This document shows positions 25,456 through 34,795 of a DNA stretch of 64,000 nucleotides, piece by piece. Location of the stretch: NCBI RefSeq assembly GCF_024436055.1, contig NZ_JANFNH010000008.1:94538-158537 (forward strand). The letters are read 5' to 3'. Under the pieces are notes generated by a model. The model searched no databases. It had not been told where the DNA came from and saw only the letters and a program-made list of their open reading frames with translations. Positions within the stretch are counted from its first letter, which is position 1, and every line of letters begins with the position of its first letter. This stretch comes from Streptantibioticus rubrisoli (GTDB lineage Bacteria; Actinomycetota; Actinomycetes; Streptomycetales; Streptomycetaceae). Made by a program: the position numbers and the translations under genes.

Positions 25456-26142
25456 CTACGGCTCGCTGATGACGCGTACGTCCTGGACGGGGCTGCCCGC
25501 GGTCCGCGCGGTCTCCACCCGCACGGCGTCGAGGTCGCGGGTGGTGAGGTGCGCCCCTTCGAGGTGTACATAGACAGTGTCCGGCTGCGGATCGACCGTC
25601 GCCTGGACACCTGGCATCCGGGCGACCAGGCGGTTGAGCGCGGCCGCGTCGCCATGGGCCGCGGGGGAGCCGGGCCTGACGGAGGCGAGCAGCCCCGCGC
25701 TGTAGACCTCGCGGCTCTGGCTCGCGAACCGCAGGGCGGGGACGACCGCGGCGCGTACCGCACGTACCTGCTGTGCGTCCGTCTTCCACAGCCGCAGAAC
25801 GATCACCGGCCTTCCAGGATCCTCCTTGCCGACGACCGTCCAGTCGGTCACCCCGGCCCGGCTGAGGTCGCGGTACAGGCCATCGAGTCGCCGCCCGAGC
25901 GGTGAACCGTCCGGGGTGCTGATCGTGAGGTCCTCCACCTTATGGCGCAGCCCGCTGAGCGTGGTCGCCCGATCCGGTGCCCCGCCCTTGGCGGATGCGG
26001 CCTGGGTGGACGGTGGTGCGGCTCCAGCCGGTGCGGCGCCGCCCGCCATCAAGCCCGTGAGCAGCGCTGATCCGACCGCCGCCGATGCGACGGCTCTCCT
26101 CCACGAGGCGTGCGTGCGGATGCGTTCGTGCCGCGAAGCCAT
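25456..26142 (-). CDS. Secreted hypothetical protein
   Basis: 228 residues with a signal peptide (Arg-rich start, hydrophobic AVASAAVGSALLTGLMAGGAAPAGA, cleavage about residue 40). The mature part contains DLTISTPDGSPLGRRLDGLYRDLSRAGVTDWTVVGKEDPGRPVIVLRLWKTD and repeated BON-like or GerMN-like strands; no firm family. GAAGGG lies six bases before the ATG at 26142; the frame open to 26199 adds an implausible Arg-rich stretch. Position downstream of the sigma factor gene does not by itself suggest a role. Confidence 0.7.
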   Translation of the reverse strand: MASRHERIRTHASWRRAVASAAVGSALLTGLMAGGAAPAGAAPPSTQAASAKGGAPDRATTLSGLRHKVEDLTISTPDGSPLGRRLDGLYRDLSRAGVTDWTVVGKEDPGRPVIVLRLWKTDAQQVRAVRAAVVPALRFASQSREVYSAGLLASVRPGSPAAHGDAAALNRLVARMPGVQATVDPQPDTVYVHLEGAHLTTRDLDAVRVETARTAGSPVQDVRVISEP

Positions 26143-26269
26143 ACTGATCCCTTCTCGTCGGCGTCTTTCCCGTGGGTGCGCGGCTACCCCGGAAGGCAAC
26201 AGCTACACGACCACCCTCCTGGGAAGCGTCTCGCCGCGAGGAGCGAGCGGGGCATGACGTACGACGCCA

Positions 26270-27136
26270 TCAGCCGTCCGCCAGCAGTTGGTCGCGCAGC
26301 AAGTTGAGTGTGCGGGCGAGAAGGCGTGAGATGTGCATCTGGGACAGGCCGAGATGGGCGCCTATGGCGGCCTGGGTCATCTCGGAGCCGAAACGCATGG
26401 CGAGGATGGTGCGTTCGCGTTCGGGGAGTTGATCGATGAGGGGCTTGAGGGCGGTGACGTTCTCCACGCCCTCGAGACCGGGGTCATCGTAGCCAAGCCG
26501 GTGGACCCAGGAGGTGCCCTCCTCTTCGTCGGCCGCGCCCTCGGCGTCGATGGAGCTGGCGGTGTAGGCGTTGGCCGCGACCTGCGCCTCCAGTACCTCC
26601 TCCTCGGTGATCCGCAGCCGCTCGGCCAGTTCGGCGGTGGTGGGAGCGCGGTCGAGTTCCGCGGCCATGACATCGCTGGTCTTGGCCATCTCGATGCGCA
26701 GTTCCTGCAGGCGGCGCGGCACCCGTACTGACCAGCTGGTGTCGCGGAAGAAGCGCTTCATCTCGCCGATGATGGTGGGCAGGGCGAAGGTGATGAACTC
26801 GACGCCGTAATCGGGGTCGAACCGGTCGACTGCCTTGATCAACCCGATCGTGCCGACCTGGAAGATGTCTTCCATCTGGTCGGCCCGGTTGGAGAAGCGC
26901 TTCGCGGCGAACCGCACCAACGCCATGTTCAGCTCGATGAGGGAGTTGCGGACGTACTGGTACTGCTCGGTGCCTTCGTCCAGCACCGCCAAGCGCGCGA
27001 ACATCACCCGCGAGACCTCACGCAACTCAGAGGGGTCCGCTTTGGCCTCGGTCAGCAGCGTGGTGAGCCGCTGAGGGGGCACTTCCTGCGTCACTGCCGC
27101 TTCTGGAGCCGCCTTGTCCGCGAGCTGCCCCAACAC
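26270..27136 (-). CDS. RNA polymerase sigma factor, SigB/SigF stress family
   Basis: A 288-residue group 3 sigma factor: region 2 (LIELNMALVRFAAKRFSNRADQMEDIFQVGTIGLIKAVDRFDPDYGVEFITFALPTIIGEMKRFFRD), region 3 (VPRRLQELRIEMAKTSDVMAAEL), and region 4 (LPERERTILAMRFGSEMTQAAIGAHLGLSQMHISRLLARTLNLL). It directs polymerase to GNNT-N14-16-GGGTAY promoters in general stress. GTG at 27136 is chosen because GGGAGG lies six bases before it and the length fits the family; the frame stays open to 27703. A matching promoter at 27180-27203 implies autoregulation. No anti-sigma gene is adjacent. Confidence 0.9.
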   Translation of the reverse strand: MLGQLADKAAPEAAVTQEVPPQRLTTLLTEAKADPSELREVSRVMFARLAVLDEGTEQYQYVRNSLIELNMALVRFAAKRFSNRADQMEDIFQVGTIGLIKAVDRFDPDYGVEFITFALPTIIGEMKRFFRDTSWSVRVPRRLQELRIEMAKTSDVMAAELDRAPTTAELAERLRITEEEVLEAQVAANAYTASSIDAEGAADEEEGTSWVHRLGYDDPGLEGVENVTALKPLIDQLPERERTILAMRFGSEMTQAAIGAHLGLSQMHISRLLARTLNLLRDQLLADG

Positions 27137-27485
27137 GATCTGCCTCCCATCTGTTCCGACGGAGTTGACGACACAGCGCCTACCCGCATCGGTAGCCCCA
27201 AACCGGTAGTGCGCATTCCGGCCGAGGCCCGCCATCTTCCTCTGCGGGACCTCAACTCGCCCCCGACCTTGCCGAGATGGCGGCCTGGCGCCACACTGCT
27301 CTGCAGTGATCCGCATCGCCGAGCACCCCGTCCGTCCTCGAAATCGGCTCCCGGCCAGGCTGGTTGCGCGAAGCGTTCGAGCACCGCGTCGCGCCGACTG
27401 AGCGCCGTGGTCGGCTTCCATCGCCAACCGGTCCCACACACCACCCCTCTTGCGCATGTCGCAGCCGCGGAGAGGAGCCGTACGG
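27137..27485. other. Intergenic region between divergent sigma factor and permease genes
   Basis: 349 bases. It holds the SigB-type promoter of the sigma gene (27180-27203) and the ribosome sites of both genes. No small gene was recognised. Confidence 0.4.
27180..27203 (-). promoter_or_regulatory. SigB-type promoter of the sigma factor gene
   Basis: On the minus strand GTTT (27203-27200), 14-nt spacer, GGGTAG (27185-27180), matching the streptomycete SigB consensus GNNT-N14-16-GGGTAY except the last base. The start codon follows at 27136 with a leader of about 35 nt, and GGGAGG within it. Confidence 0.7.
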
Positions 27486-29075
27486 ATGACGACGACACGT
27501 GTCCCTGGCGACAAGCGGGGGGTTGAGGACCAGCGCCTGCGCCGCCGTCTGGGGTTCTGGCAGCTCACCGCCATAGCCTTCGGCGGGGTGATCGGCTCAG
27601 GCTGGCTGCTCAGCCCGATGCACGCGGCCCGTACCGCGGGACCCGCGGCACTGATCACCTGGACCGTGGGCGGTCTCGCTCTCGTACTGATCGCGCTGGT
27701 CATGGTCGAGTTGGCCGCCTCGATCCCGGAGACGGGCGGGCTGGTGCGGTGGCCGCTCTACACCTCGGGACGGCTGGTCGCGACGCTCGTCGGCTGGGGC
27801 ATCTGGGTCTCCTATGCCACCAACCCGCCAAGCGAGTCAGCGGCCGTGCTGCAGTACGCCAGCCAGTACATCCCGGACCTGTACCACCACGGTCACCTCA
27901 CGCCCACCGGTATCGCGGCCGGGTTGGTCCTCATGGCCGCCTTCGTCGCAGTCAACTGGTTCGGCGTGCGACTCTTCGCCCGCGTCAACCTGGCCGTCAC
28001 CCTCGCCAAGTTCACCATCCCGGCGCTGACCGTGGTGGCACTACTCATCTCCGGCCTGGACGGACACAACTTCACCGGGTACGGAGGCTTCGCCCCGTAC
28101 GGGTATGCCGCACCACTGTCCGCGATCGCCACCGCCGGGGTCATCTACGCCTACACCGGCTTCCAGGGCCCCATCGACCTGGCTGGCGAAGCCCGCAACC
28201 CACGCCGCGACATCCCCCGCGCGGTGATCACCGCACTCCTGCTCTCGATGCTGCTCTACGTCATCCTGCAGGTGGTCTTCATCGCCGCCGTGCCAACCGG
28301 GAAGCTGCTCGGCGGCTGGCACGGGGTCAACTTCAACTCGCCGTTCGCCGAACTGGCCACATCCGCCAACCTGACCTGGCTGACCTGGGTGCTGTACGCC
28401 GATGCCATCGCCTCACCGGTCGGCTCCGCGCTCGTCTTCACCGCCGAGACCAGCCGGGAGGCGTACGCCCTGGGCAAGAACGGGCTGCTGCCGGACGCCG
28501 TGGCCAGGGTGCACGCGGGGTCCGGGGTGCCGCGGCGCGCGCTGCTGGTGAACTTCGCCATCGGCGTCGCCTTCCTCCTCCCGTTCGGCGACTGGCAGTC
28601 CATCGTCGCGGCCACCAGCGTGCTGGGCTTGTTCGCGTACTCCATCAGCGTCGTCGCCGAAGCCTCGGTACGGCGGGCGGACCCCGGACGAATGGCCAAC
28701 TGGGTTCGCGGCACACGGTGGTTCGCACCGGTGGCCTTCGTGATCGCCACCTTGATCTTCTACTGGGCGGGCTGGCACGAACTACGCGTGGCGCTCCCCG
28801 TGCTCTTCCTGTCCGCGCTGTTGTACGCCTACCAGCAGGTCCGCCGCGAGCGCGACCTCGCCGACCTGGTTGCCGGTCTCTGGCTGGTCGGCTACTTGGT
28901 CGCGCTGCTGCTGTTCTCCCGCCTCGGCAGCTTCGGAGGCTCCAGGGCGATTCCCGCGCCGTGGGACTCGTTCGCGGTGGCCGCAGTCGGGCTCGCTGCC
29001 TATGTGCGGGCCCTCCACGACTCGGCCCGTCATCTCGCCGTGCACCCGTTGCCACACGGATGGCGAACCATGTGA
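27486..29075 (+). CDS. APC-family amino acid permease
   Basis: A 529-residue membrane protein with about 12 helices. The first helix carries the APC signature LTAIAFGGVIGSGWLLSP, with GSG for substrate amine binding; TM6 region AGVIYAYTGFQGPIDLAGEARNPRRDIPRAV is also typical. It imports amino acids or related amines; specificity unknown. ATG at 27486 with GAGGAG about eight bases upstream; the extension to 27450 is not needed. Divergent from the sigma factor gene. Confidence 0.9.
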   Translation: MTTTRVPGDKRGVEDQRLRRRLGFWQLTAIAFGGVIGSGWLLSPMHAARTAGPAALITWTVGGLALVLIALVMVELAASIPETGGLVRWPLYTSGRLVATLVGWGIWVSYATNPPSESAAVLQYASQYIPDLYHHGHLTPTGIAAGLVLMAAFVAVNWFGVRLFARVNLAVTLAKFTIPALTVVALLISGLDGHNFTGYGGFAPYGYAAPLSAIATAGVIYAYTGFQGPIDLAGEARNPRRDIPRAVITALLLSMLLYVILQVVFIAAVPTGKLLGGWHGVNFNSPFAELATSANLTWLTWVLYADAIASPVGSALVFTAETSREAYALGKNGLLPDAVARVHAGSGVPRRALLVNFAIGVAFLLPFGDWQSIVAATSVLGLFAYSISVVAEASVRRADPGRMANWVRGTRWFAPVAFVIATLIFYWAGWHELRVALPVLFLSALLYAYQQVRRERDLADLVAGLWLVGYLVALLLFSRLGSFGGSRAIPAPWDSFAVAAVGLAAYVRALHDSARHLAVHPLPHGWRTM

Positions 29076-29141
29076 CACCGTGCTGCCACGGTCAGTGGCC
29101 GCGCCGCGGCCCGCTCCGCGCGTGCAGCGGGGCGCGGGCGG

Positions 29142-30248
29142 TCACGGCGCGCCCGGCCCCGGGCCGACGTCGTCCGCGGTGGGCCCGGGGGATGCGCCGC
29201 GGTCGGGGGCCGAGGCGATGCCGGGCGCGGGCGCCGTGTTGATCCGGGGCAGGGCGTAGGGATGCTCGCGTCGCAGCCAGTCGATGAGTCGTTCGCGAAT
29301 GACGCAGCGCAGGGTCCAGATGTCGGCGGAGTCCTTGGCGGTGGCCAGTGCTCGTACCTGGATCGTGGTGGGGGTGGTGTCGGTCACCACCAGGCTCCAC
29401 GCCCGTCCGTCCCAGGCCTCTGATTCCTTGAGCACGTTGTGCAGTTGCTCGCGCAGCAGGTCAATGGGCGTGGCGTGATCGAGGTGGAGGAAGACCGTTC
29501 CGGTCATCTGCGCGCTGCCACGTGACCAGTTCTGGAACGGGTGGTTGGTGAAGTACGACACCGGCATGGTGATCCGGCGCTCATCCCATGTGTTGACGAC
29601 CAGGTACGTCAGTGTGATCTCCTCGACGGTGCCCCATTCGCCCTCCACCACCACGGTGTCGCCCAGGCGCACCATGTCGCCGAAGGCGATCTGCAACCCG
29701 GCGAAGAGGTTGCCCAGTGTGGACTGGGCGGCGATACCGGCGACCGCGGCGATCACACCCGCCGAGGCCAGCACGGAGGTGCCCACCGCCTGCATGGCCG
29801 GGATCTGCATCAGCATCACGGCCACCGCGACCACGCCCACGATGGCCGTGACCACCCGCTGGATCACCGTCACCTGGGTCCGCACCCGCCGAACTCGCGC
29901 GGGATCCTGCGAACTGGCGGCGTAGCGCGCGTAGCTGGACTCGACTATCGCCGTGGCGACCCGCATCACCAACCCGGCGAGCGCGCCGATCAACACCAGT
30001 GTCAGCGCCCGGTTGATACCGGCCTCGTGCCCGCGCCCGATGTGTGCCGCACTGTAACTGCCCAGTAGCAGTCCGACACACAGGGCGATCCGCAACGGCC
30101 ACCGGCACTGGCGTAGCAGATGCCACAGCGGACTGTCCGTGTGCCGGGCGCCGATCCTGCGTAGTGCCCGGTCAACGGCCCAGCTCACGGCCAGGGTGAT
30201 GACGATGGCGCTTCCTGCGACGATGACGGGTCGCAGTACGGTCTCCAT
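29142..30248 (-). CDS. MscS-family mechanosensitive channel
   Basis: A 368-residue protein with about five membrane segments (12-30, 60-80, 85-110, 130-155, 160-185). The pore helix and beta domain are clear: AGVIAAVAGIAAQSTLGNLFAGLQIAFGDMVRLGDTVVVEGEWGTVEEITLTYLVV, then ITMPVSYFTNHPFQNW. It opens under membrane tension to release solutes in osmotic downshock. GAGGAAGG lies six bases before the ATG. Upstream on its strand GCTT (30357), 16-nt spacer and GGGTAC (30337-30332) form a possible SigB-type promoter, which would suit osmotic stress control. Confidence 0.9.
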   Translation of the reverse strand: METVLRPVIVAGSAIVITLAVSWAVDRALRRIGARHTDSPLWHLLRQCRWPLRIALCVGLLLGSYSAAHIGRGHEAGINRALTLVLIGALAGLVMRVATAIVESSYARYAASSQDPARVRRVRTQVTVIQRVVTAIVGVVAVAVMLMQIPAMQAVGTSVLASAGVIAAVAGIAAQSTLGNLFAGLQIAFGDMVRLGDTVVVEGEWGTVEEITLTYLVVNTWDERRITMPVSYFTNHPFQNWSRGSAQMTGTVFLHLDHATPIDLLREQLHNVLKESEAWDGRAWSLVVTDTTPTTIQVRALATAKDSADIWTLRCVIRERLIDWLRREHPYALPRINTAPAPGIASAPDRGASPGPTADDVGPGPGAP

Positions 30249-30601
30249 TTCGGCCTTCCTCGGACTCGACGCGTCGTGCAGTGACGCGGCTGCGGTTGCC
30301 ACTGCGACGGTAACGGGTACGACAGGAGCGCGTACCCGGCCGTTCCCGACAGCAAGCACATCGACTTCGGTAACTGGAAGTCATCGGCGCAACGCGATGG
30401 GTGATGCGTGTCGATGCCAAGGCGGCGCCTGGGTAAGTGGTTGCACGGGATCCTCGACGCCGGGGCCGGTGCGGGCCGCACGTTCGGCCAACCCCGCCGA
30501 ACGGGTGTAATTCCCCGTACGGTGCATTTCCAACGCGGCGGAAGGCGGCCACGCGAATACCGTTTGCGAATCAGTCATTTGACACCCCTGAGGAGCGTGG
30601 C

Positions 30602-30841
30602 GTGAACAAGTTGAAGAACGCTGTCGTCGTGGCCGTCATTGCTGGAGGCGCCCTGGCCGGTGGCAGCGGTGCGGCATTCGCTGACGCGGGTGCGGCCGGA
30701 GCGGCGGTCGGCTCGCCGGGCGTCATCTCCGGCAACGTCATCCAGGTCCCGATCAGTCTTCCGATCAACCTGTGCGGCAACAGCATTGACATCATCGCGC
30801 TTCTCAACCCGACATTCGGGAACGCATGCGCTAGCAAGTGA
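30602..30841 (+). CDS. Short chaplin
   Basis: A 79-residue secreted protein: signal peptide (about 1-28, ending AFA), then one chaplin domain of about 50 residues (SPGVISGNVIQVPISLPINLCGNSIDIIALLNPTFGNAC) with the two conserved Cys that form a disulfide. Short chaplins self-assemble into amyloid fibrils that coat aerial hyphae and spores and lower surface tension. GTG start with GAGGAG seven bases upstream. The position, alone and away from a long chaplin, is common. It shows the host makes aerial hyphae or descends from one that does. Confidence 0.93.
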   Translation: MNKLKNAVVVAVIAGGALAGGSGAAFADAGAAGAAVGSPGVISGNVIQVPISLPINLCGNSIDIIALLNPTFGNACASK

Positions 30842-30898
30842 CCAGACACTGGTCACCCAGCCGTAGCCGCACCATGACGACCGGTTCCGGGCAGCCGC

Positions 30899-31365
30899 AC
30901 CGGGGCCGGTCTTGCGCATGGCTTCGAGCGCGTCGCTGAAGCTCTGACTGCGCGCAGCGCGAACGGCCCGCTGGACCAGCGCGGGGGAGGTCTTCGCCAC
31001 GCATGTGTAGTTGGTCTCGCAGACGTTGGCCAGTGGTGACTCCACGGCCTGGGTGACGAGTTGGTAGGCGTCGAGACGGGACAGCGCGTAGTCGCGGTGC
31101 AGCCAGTTGACCAGGTCGAGCTGGGCGACGCGGAAGGCGTCTTCCAACGGGCGGGCGGAGCCGGTGGAGATGATGTGGGTGTCGGATTCCAGCCGTGCCG
31201 TGGGGTGGCAACTCCCTTGAGGAGTTCGACGATCACGACGGTGTCCATCGCGCACTCCACCGCCACTCCACACGTCTCGCCCTCACCCTGCCGCGCGTGC
31301 CCGTCGCGGTACGGCGCGCACGGTCGAGCTGCCACATCCACACGGCCTCCGTCAGCGGCTCGTGC
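30899..31365 (-). pseudogene. Broken acetamidase/formamidase gene fragment
   Basis: Two reading frames together resemble the C-terminal half of FmdA/acetamidase. In one frame GEGETCGVAVECAMDTVVIVELLKG matches the family's GDGEVCGTAIE region; near 31200 the match continues in another frame with SDTHIISTGSARPLEDAF and DYALSRLDAYQLVTQA, then NYTCVAKT. A single-base shift separates them, and the N-terminal half is missing. No start or operon partner is visible. It is therefore a decayed remnant, lying between the chaplin and an M20 peptidase. Confidence 0.7.
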
Positions 31366-31423
31366 GGTGATGCCGTGGTCTGTAGGCCAGTTGATCCCAC
31401 GGCGTACCGAGTACTCTTGCCAT

Positions 31424-32566
31424 GTGACGACGCATAAGGCCGTTGACGTGAGCGTGGACGCGATGCTCGAGGACCTCAGGACACTCGTCGAAGTCGAGTC
31501 TCCATCGCGTGATCGCAACGCCTTGATGGCATCGGCCGAAGCCGTCGCCGCCGTCATCGAGAGCCGTCTTGGCGGGCAGGCCGTCCTCGTCGGTAGTGAA
31601 GCCGGGCCGCACGTCCACTGGTCAGCTGGCGGCGATCCCAAAGTTCTCATCCTCGGTCACCATGACACGGTGTTTCCGATCGGCACCCTTGAGCGCCGCC
31701 CGTTCAGGGTCGAAGGCGGGCGTGCCACCGGCCCCGGCGTCTTCGACATGCTTGGCGGCTTGGTACAGGCCATCCACGGCCTGGCGACGCTCGATGACCT
31801 GTCAGGTGTCGAGATCCTGGTGACCGCCGACGAAGAGGTTGGCTCGCGCTCCTCCCGCGCTCTCATCGAAGAACGCGCCCTTGCCTGCGGCGCCGTACTT
31901 GTGTGTGAGGGTGCCGCTGATGGCGGGGCTTTGAAGACCGGCCGTAAGGGCTGCGGCACGTTCGAAGTCACCATCACCGGCCGGGCGTCGCACGCGGGCC
32001 TTGAGCCCGAGGCCGGTGTCAACGCCCTGGTCGAAGCCTCCCATCAGGTACTGGATATCGCAGCGCTTGCTCGACCGGACAGCGGCACCACGGTCACCCC
32101 GACCGTCGCGTCCGCGGGAACCCTGGACAACGTCGTTCCGGCGCAGGCGACCGTCGTCGTCGACGTACGGGTCGAGTCGGCCGCCGAGAAGGAGCGAGTC
32201 GAGTCCGCGTTCGCGGCGCTGGCTCCGCACCTGGATGGTGCGCGGATCGCGGTTCAGGGAGCCGTGCGCCGACCGCCTATGCCCGAGTCGGCGTCGGCCG
32301 AGCTCTTCGCGGTGGCGAAGCGGCTGCTTCCCGGCCTCGAAGGCAGGGCGGTCGGCGGTGGAAGCGATGGCAACTTCACGGCCGCACTGGGAGTGCCGAC
32401 ACTCGACGGCCTTGGAGCGGTCGGTGGCGGTGCCCACGCCGACCACGAGTACCTGGTGGTCGGCGCCATGGCCGAGCGGGCGCGCCTTGTCGCCGGACTG
32501 GTGAACGCGATCCAGCGGGCACGGCCGAACGAGAGCGTGGGACCTGTCCGCGCGATCGTTAACTGA
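31424..32566 (+). CDS. M20-family metallopeptidase (glutamate carboxypeptidase-like)
   Basis: A 380-residue dizinc hydrolase of the M20/CPG2 group: LILGHHDTVFP (His and catalytic Asp), GPGVFDMLGG (bridging Asp), VTADEEVGS (catalytic Glu and metal Glu), a lid/dimerisation domain (about 175-285), and AVGGGAHADHEYLVV near the end with the last His ligand. It cleaves a C-terminal amino acid or acyl group; substrate unknown. The start is GTG at 31424. TTGATC (31391) and TACTCT (31412) lie just upstream with 15-nt spacing, so the mRNA may be leaderless. Confidence 0.88.
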   Translation: MTTHKAVDVSVDAMLEDLRTLVEVESPSRDRNALMASAEAVAAVIESRLGGQAVLVGSEAGPHVHWSAGGDPKVLILGHHDTVFPIGTLERRPFRVEGGRATGPGVFDMLGGLVQAIHGLATLDDLSGVEILVTADEEVGSRSSRALIEERALACGAVLVCEGAADGGALKTGRKGCGTFEVTITGRASHAGLEPEAGVNALVEASHQVLDIAALARPDSGTTVTPTVASAGTLDNVVPAQATVVVDVRVESAAEKERVESAFAALAPHLDGARIAVQGAVRRPPMPESASAELFAVAKRLLPGLEGRAVGGGSDGNFTAALGVPTLDGLGAVGGGAHADHEYLVVGAMAERARLVAGLVNAIQRARPNESVGPVRAIVN

Positions 32567-32839
32567 GATCTCTCCGCAGCAACGCGCACCTCGTCTCGGT
32601 GGTGAACGCGGTGTGCTGCCGTCCACAGGCACACCGGCGGCGCACGGTGGCTGGGTGACCACGGCACGCCACACGGGCCGTACGGGCAACCCCCTGAGCG
32701 CGGCCGGACGCGTGTTCGTGCGCAGGCGGGACGATCGCGGACACTGGTCCATAGGAGACACTGGCTAATAGGAACCAAACCTGTCGACCTCGCGACGGCC
32801 CGAAGCCAGCGCCGCGTGGTGGGCGCAGGAGGTACCGCC

Positions 32840-34159
32840 GTGCTTGCCAGTTTGACCCGGGCGTTCAAGACGCCTGAATTGCGTAAGAAGCTGCTGTTCA
32901 CGCTCGGCATCATCGTGCTGTTCCGGCTCGGTGCGCACATTCCGGAGCCGGGCGTCGCGTACCGGAACGTCAATCAGTGCATCAAGGAGGCCGGGGGCAA
33001 CGGCGGCCTCTTCGGTCTGATCAACCTGTTCAGCGGCGGGGCGCTGCTACAACTGACGATCTTCGCGCTTGGTATCGTCCCGTACATCACGGCGAGCATC
33101 ATCCTGCAGCTGCTGACCGTGGTCATCCCACGCCTGGAGGCCTTGAAGAAGGAGGGCCAGGCGGGCCAGACGAAGATCACTCAGTACACCCGGTACCTGA
33201 CGCTCGCGCTCGCCGTAATGCAGGGCACCGGTCTGATCGCGACCGCGCAGAGCGGCACGCTCTTCCGCACCTGCTCGGTCGGCAACCAGATCATTCCCGA
33301 CACCTCGATCTTCCGGACCGCGGTCATGGTCATCACGATGACCGCTGGCACTGTGGTGATCATGTGGCTCGGTGAGCTGATCACCGAGCGGGGCATCGGC
33401 AACGGCATGTCGATCTTGATGTTCACCTCGATCGCGGCCGGATTCCCCGGCTCGCTGTGGGCGATCAAGAAGTCCGGCAAGATCCTCGGCGGTTGGGGCG
33501 AGTTCGGGATCGTCATTGTCATCGGTATCGTGATCATGTGCCTGGTGGTCTTCGTCGAGCAGGCTCAGCGGCGCATTCCGGTGCAGTACGCCAAGCGAAT
33601 GATCGGCCGCCGCTCGTACGGCGGCACCGCGACCTACATTCCGATCAAGGTCAACCAGGCCGGTGTGATTCCCGTGATCTTCGCCTCCTCGCTGCTCTAC
33701 CTCCCGGCGCTGATCGTCCAGTTCGCCGGTAACTCGACGGCTGGCTGGTCGCAGTGGATCAGTACGAACCTGACCAAGGGCGACCACCCGGTCTATCTGT
33801 CCTTGTACTTCCTCCTGATCGTCTTCTTCGCCTTCTTCTACGTCGCCATTTCCTTCAACCCCGAAGAAGTCGCGGACAACATGAAGAAGTACGGCGGCTT
33901 CATCCCGAGCATCCGCGCCGGTCGACCCACCGCGCAGTACCTCAGCTATGTGCTCAACCGGATCACCTGGCCCGGAGCGTTGTACCTGGGACTGATCGCC
34001 CTGGTGCCCACGGTCGCCATCACGTTCTTCCAGGGCAGCCAGAACAACTTCCCGTTCGGTGGCACCAGCATCCTGATCATCGTGGGTGTCGGCCTCGAAA
34101 CGGTGAAGCAGCTCGAAAGCCAGCTGCAGCAACGCAGCTACGAGGGGTTCCTGCACTGA
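32840..34159 (+). CDS. secY: SecY preprotein translocase channel, stand-alone copy
   Basis: A 439-residue protein with ten membrane helices, full length for SecY: start MLASLTRAFKTPELRKKLLF, plug and helix 2 region LFSGGALLQLTIFALGIVPYITASIILQLLTVVIPRLEALKKEGQAG, the RRIPVQYAKRMIGRRSYGGTATYIP loop, and FNPEEVADNMKKYGGFIP near the C-terminus. No frame damage or missing segment is seen. It is not in the ribosomal spc operon: rplO is absent upstream and adk/map downstream, so a second copy elsewhere is expected. AGGAGG lies seven bases before the GTG. No secA, secE or secG accompanies it. Confidence 0.93.
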   Translation: MLASLTRAFKTPELRKKLLFTLGIIVLFRLGAHIPEPGVAYRNVNQCIKEAGGNGGLFGLINLFSGGALLQLTIFALGIVPYITASIILQLLTVVIPRLEALKKEGQAGQTKITQYTRYLTLALAVMQGTGLIATAQSGTLFRTCSVGNQIIPDTSIFRTAVMVITMTAGTVVIMWLGELITERGIGNGMSILMFTSIAAGFPGSLWAIKKSGKILGGWGEFGIVIVIGIVIMCLVVFVEQAQRRIPVQYAKRMIGRRSYGGTATYIPIKVNQAGVIPVIFASSLLYLPALIVQFAGNSTAGWSQWISTNLTKGDHPVYLSLYFLLIVFFAFFYVAISFNPEEVADNMKKYGGFIPSIRAGRPTAQYLSYVLNRITWPGALYLGLIALVPTVAITFFQGSQNNFPFGGTSILIIVGVGLETVKQLESQLQQRSYEGFLH

Positions 34160-34214
34160 CCAGTTGCGTGCCTGCGTCGGTGGTGACCGCCGCACGTATG
34201 CGGGCGCCGACCCC

Positions 34215-34470
34215 TGGCGGCCGGGGCGGCCAGCTCACTTGACTCCTGCGCCGTCAGCTTGGCGACGTGCACCACATGCCGAGCCGGTTTGACCACAACG
34301 GTGCCCAGGCCCAGCGGCCCGACGCAGTGCTCGACGACCCAGGACTCGGTCCGCAGCACGTTCCCGCCCGGCAGCGGAGCCTTGCCGACGATGAGGTCAC
34401 ACGCCAGACACTCCTCACTCACATCAGTGCCCTCAGCCACCAAGGCCCCCACTGTCGCAGAAAGCTCCAT
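34215..34470 (-). pseudogene. Truncated HIT-like protein gene
   Basis: The minus-strand frame contains ECLACDLIVGKAPLPGGNV followed by LRTESWVVEHCVGPLGLG and TVVVKPARHVVHVAKLTAQE, which corresponds to the N-terminal part of actinobacterial HIT-family proteins (CLxCD, VEHCVGPLGLGT, KPxRHV). After SSELAAPAARG the similarity stops and the HxHxH catalytic triad is absent; the frame runs on into the secY 3' end. It is most likely a truncated, nonfunctional gene. Confidence 0.6.
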
Positions 34471-34654
34471 AGCCAGAGACCCGCATTCGATCACGGCAAC
34501 CCGGTCGAAGAACAGGCTGAGAACAGGCGCCCGTCGTGGAGGCGCGATCCAGGTCGACGCCATTCCTCGGGCCGTTGGACCAAGCCGGTCCGGGTCGGCT
34601 GACTGCCTGTGAGGGCGTGCCCTATCGGTCCAAGTGACGGGCAGATCTGAAATC

Positions 34655-34671
34655 ATACCCCCACCGGGTAT
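34655..34671. promoter_or_regulatory. CsoR/CstR-like operator (ATACCC-N5-GGGTAT)
   Basis: ATACCCCCACCGGGTAT is a 6-bp perfect inverted repeat with 5-nt spacer, like the G-tract operators of CsoR-family copper or persulfide sensors in streptomycetes. It lies 125 bp before the DUF318 permease start. No csoR gene is in the window, so the regulator would act in trans. Confidence 0.55.
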
Positions 34672-34795
34672 GCGACACGACTCGCTGCGAGGGGCCTGCC
34701 AAGGGGAAGGTTTTCAACGGGGCCGCCCCGCGACGAACGCGCTCGCACGACCAGACCGGGCTGACCGACCGGCCCAGGAAGGCAGAGCAGAGCCC

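Larger units (their letters stand above)
34160..34795. other. Gene-poor region with a HIT remnant and CsoR-like operator
   Basis: 636 bases between secY and the permease gene. They contain the truncated HIT-like remnant (34215-34470, minus strand) and the ATACCC-CCACC-GGGTAT dyad (34655-34671). Nothing else is recognised. Confidence 0.5.

Noticed and set aside
31061..31423. Extension of the M20 peptidase frame upstream
   Set aside because: It overlaps the formamidase remnant in antisense and lacks M20 similarity; GTG at 31424 begins the family's N-terminus.
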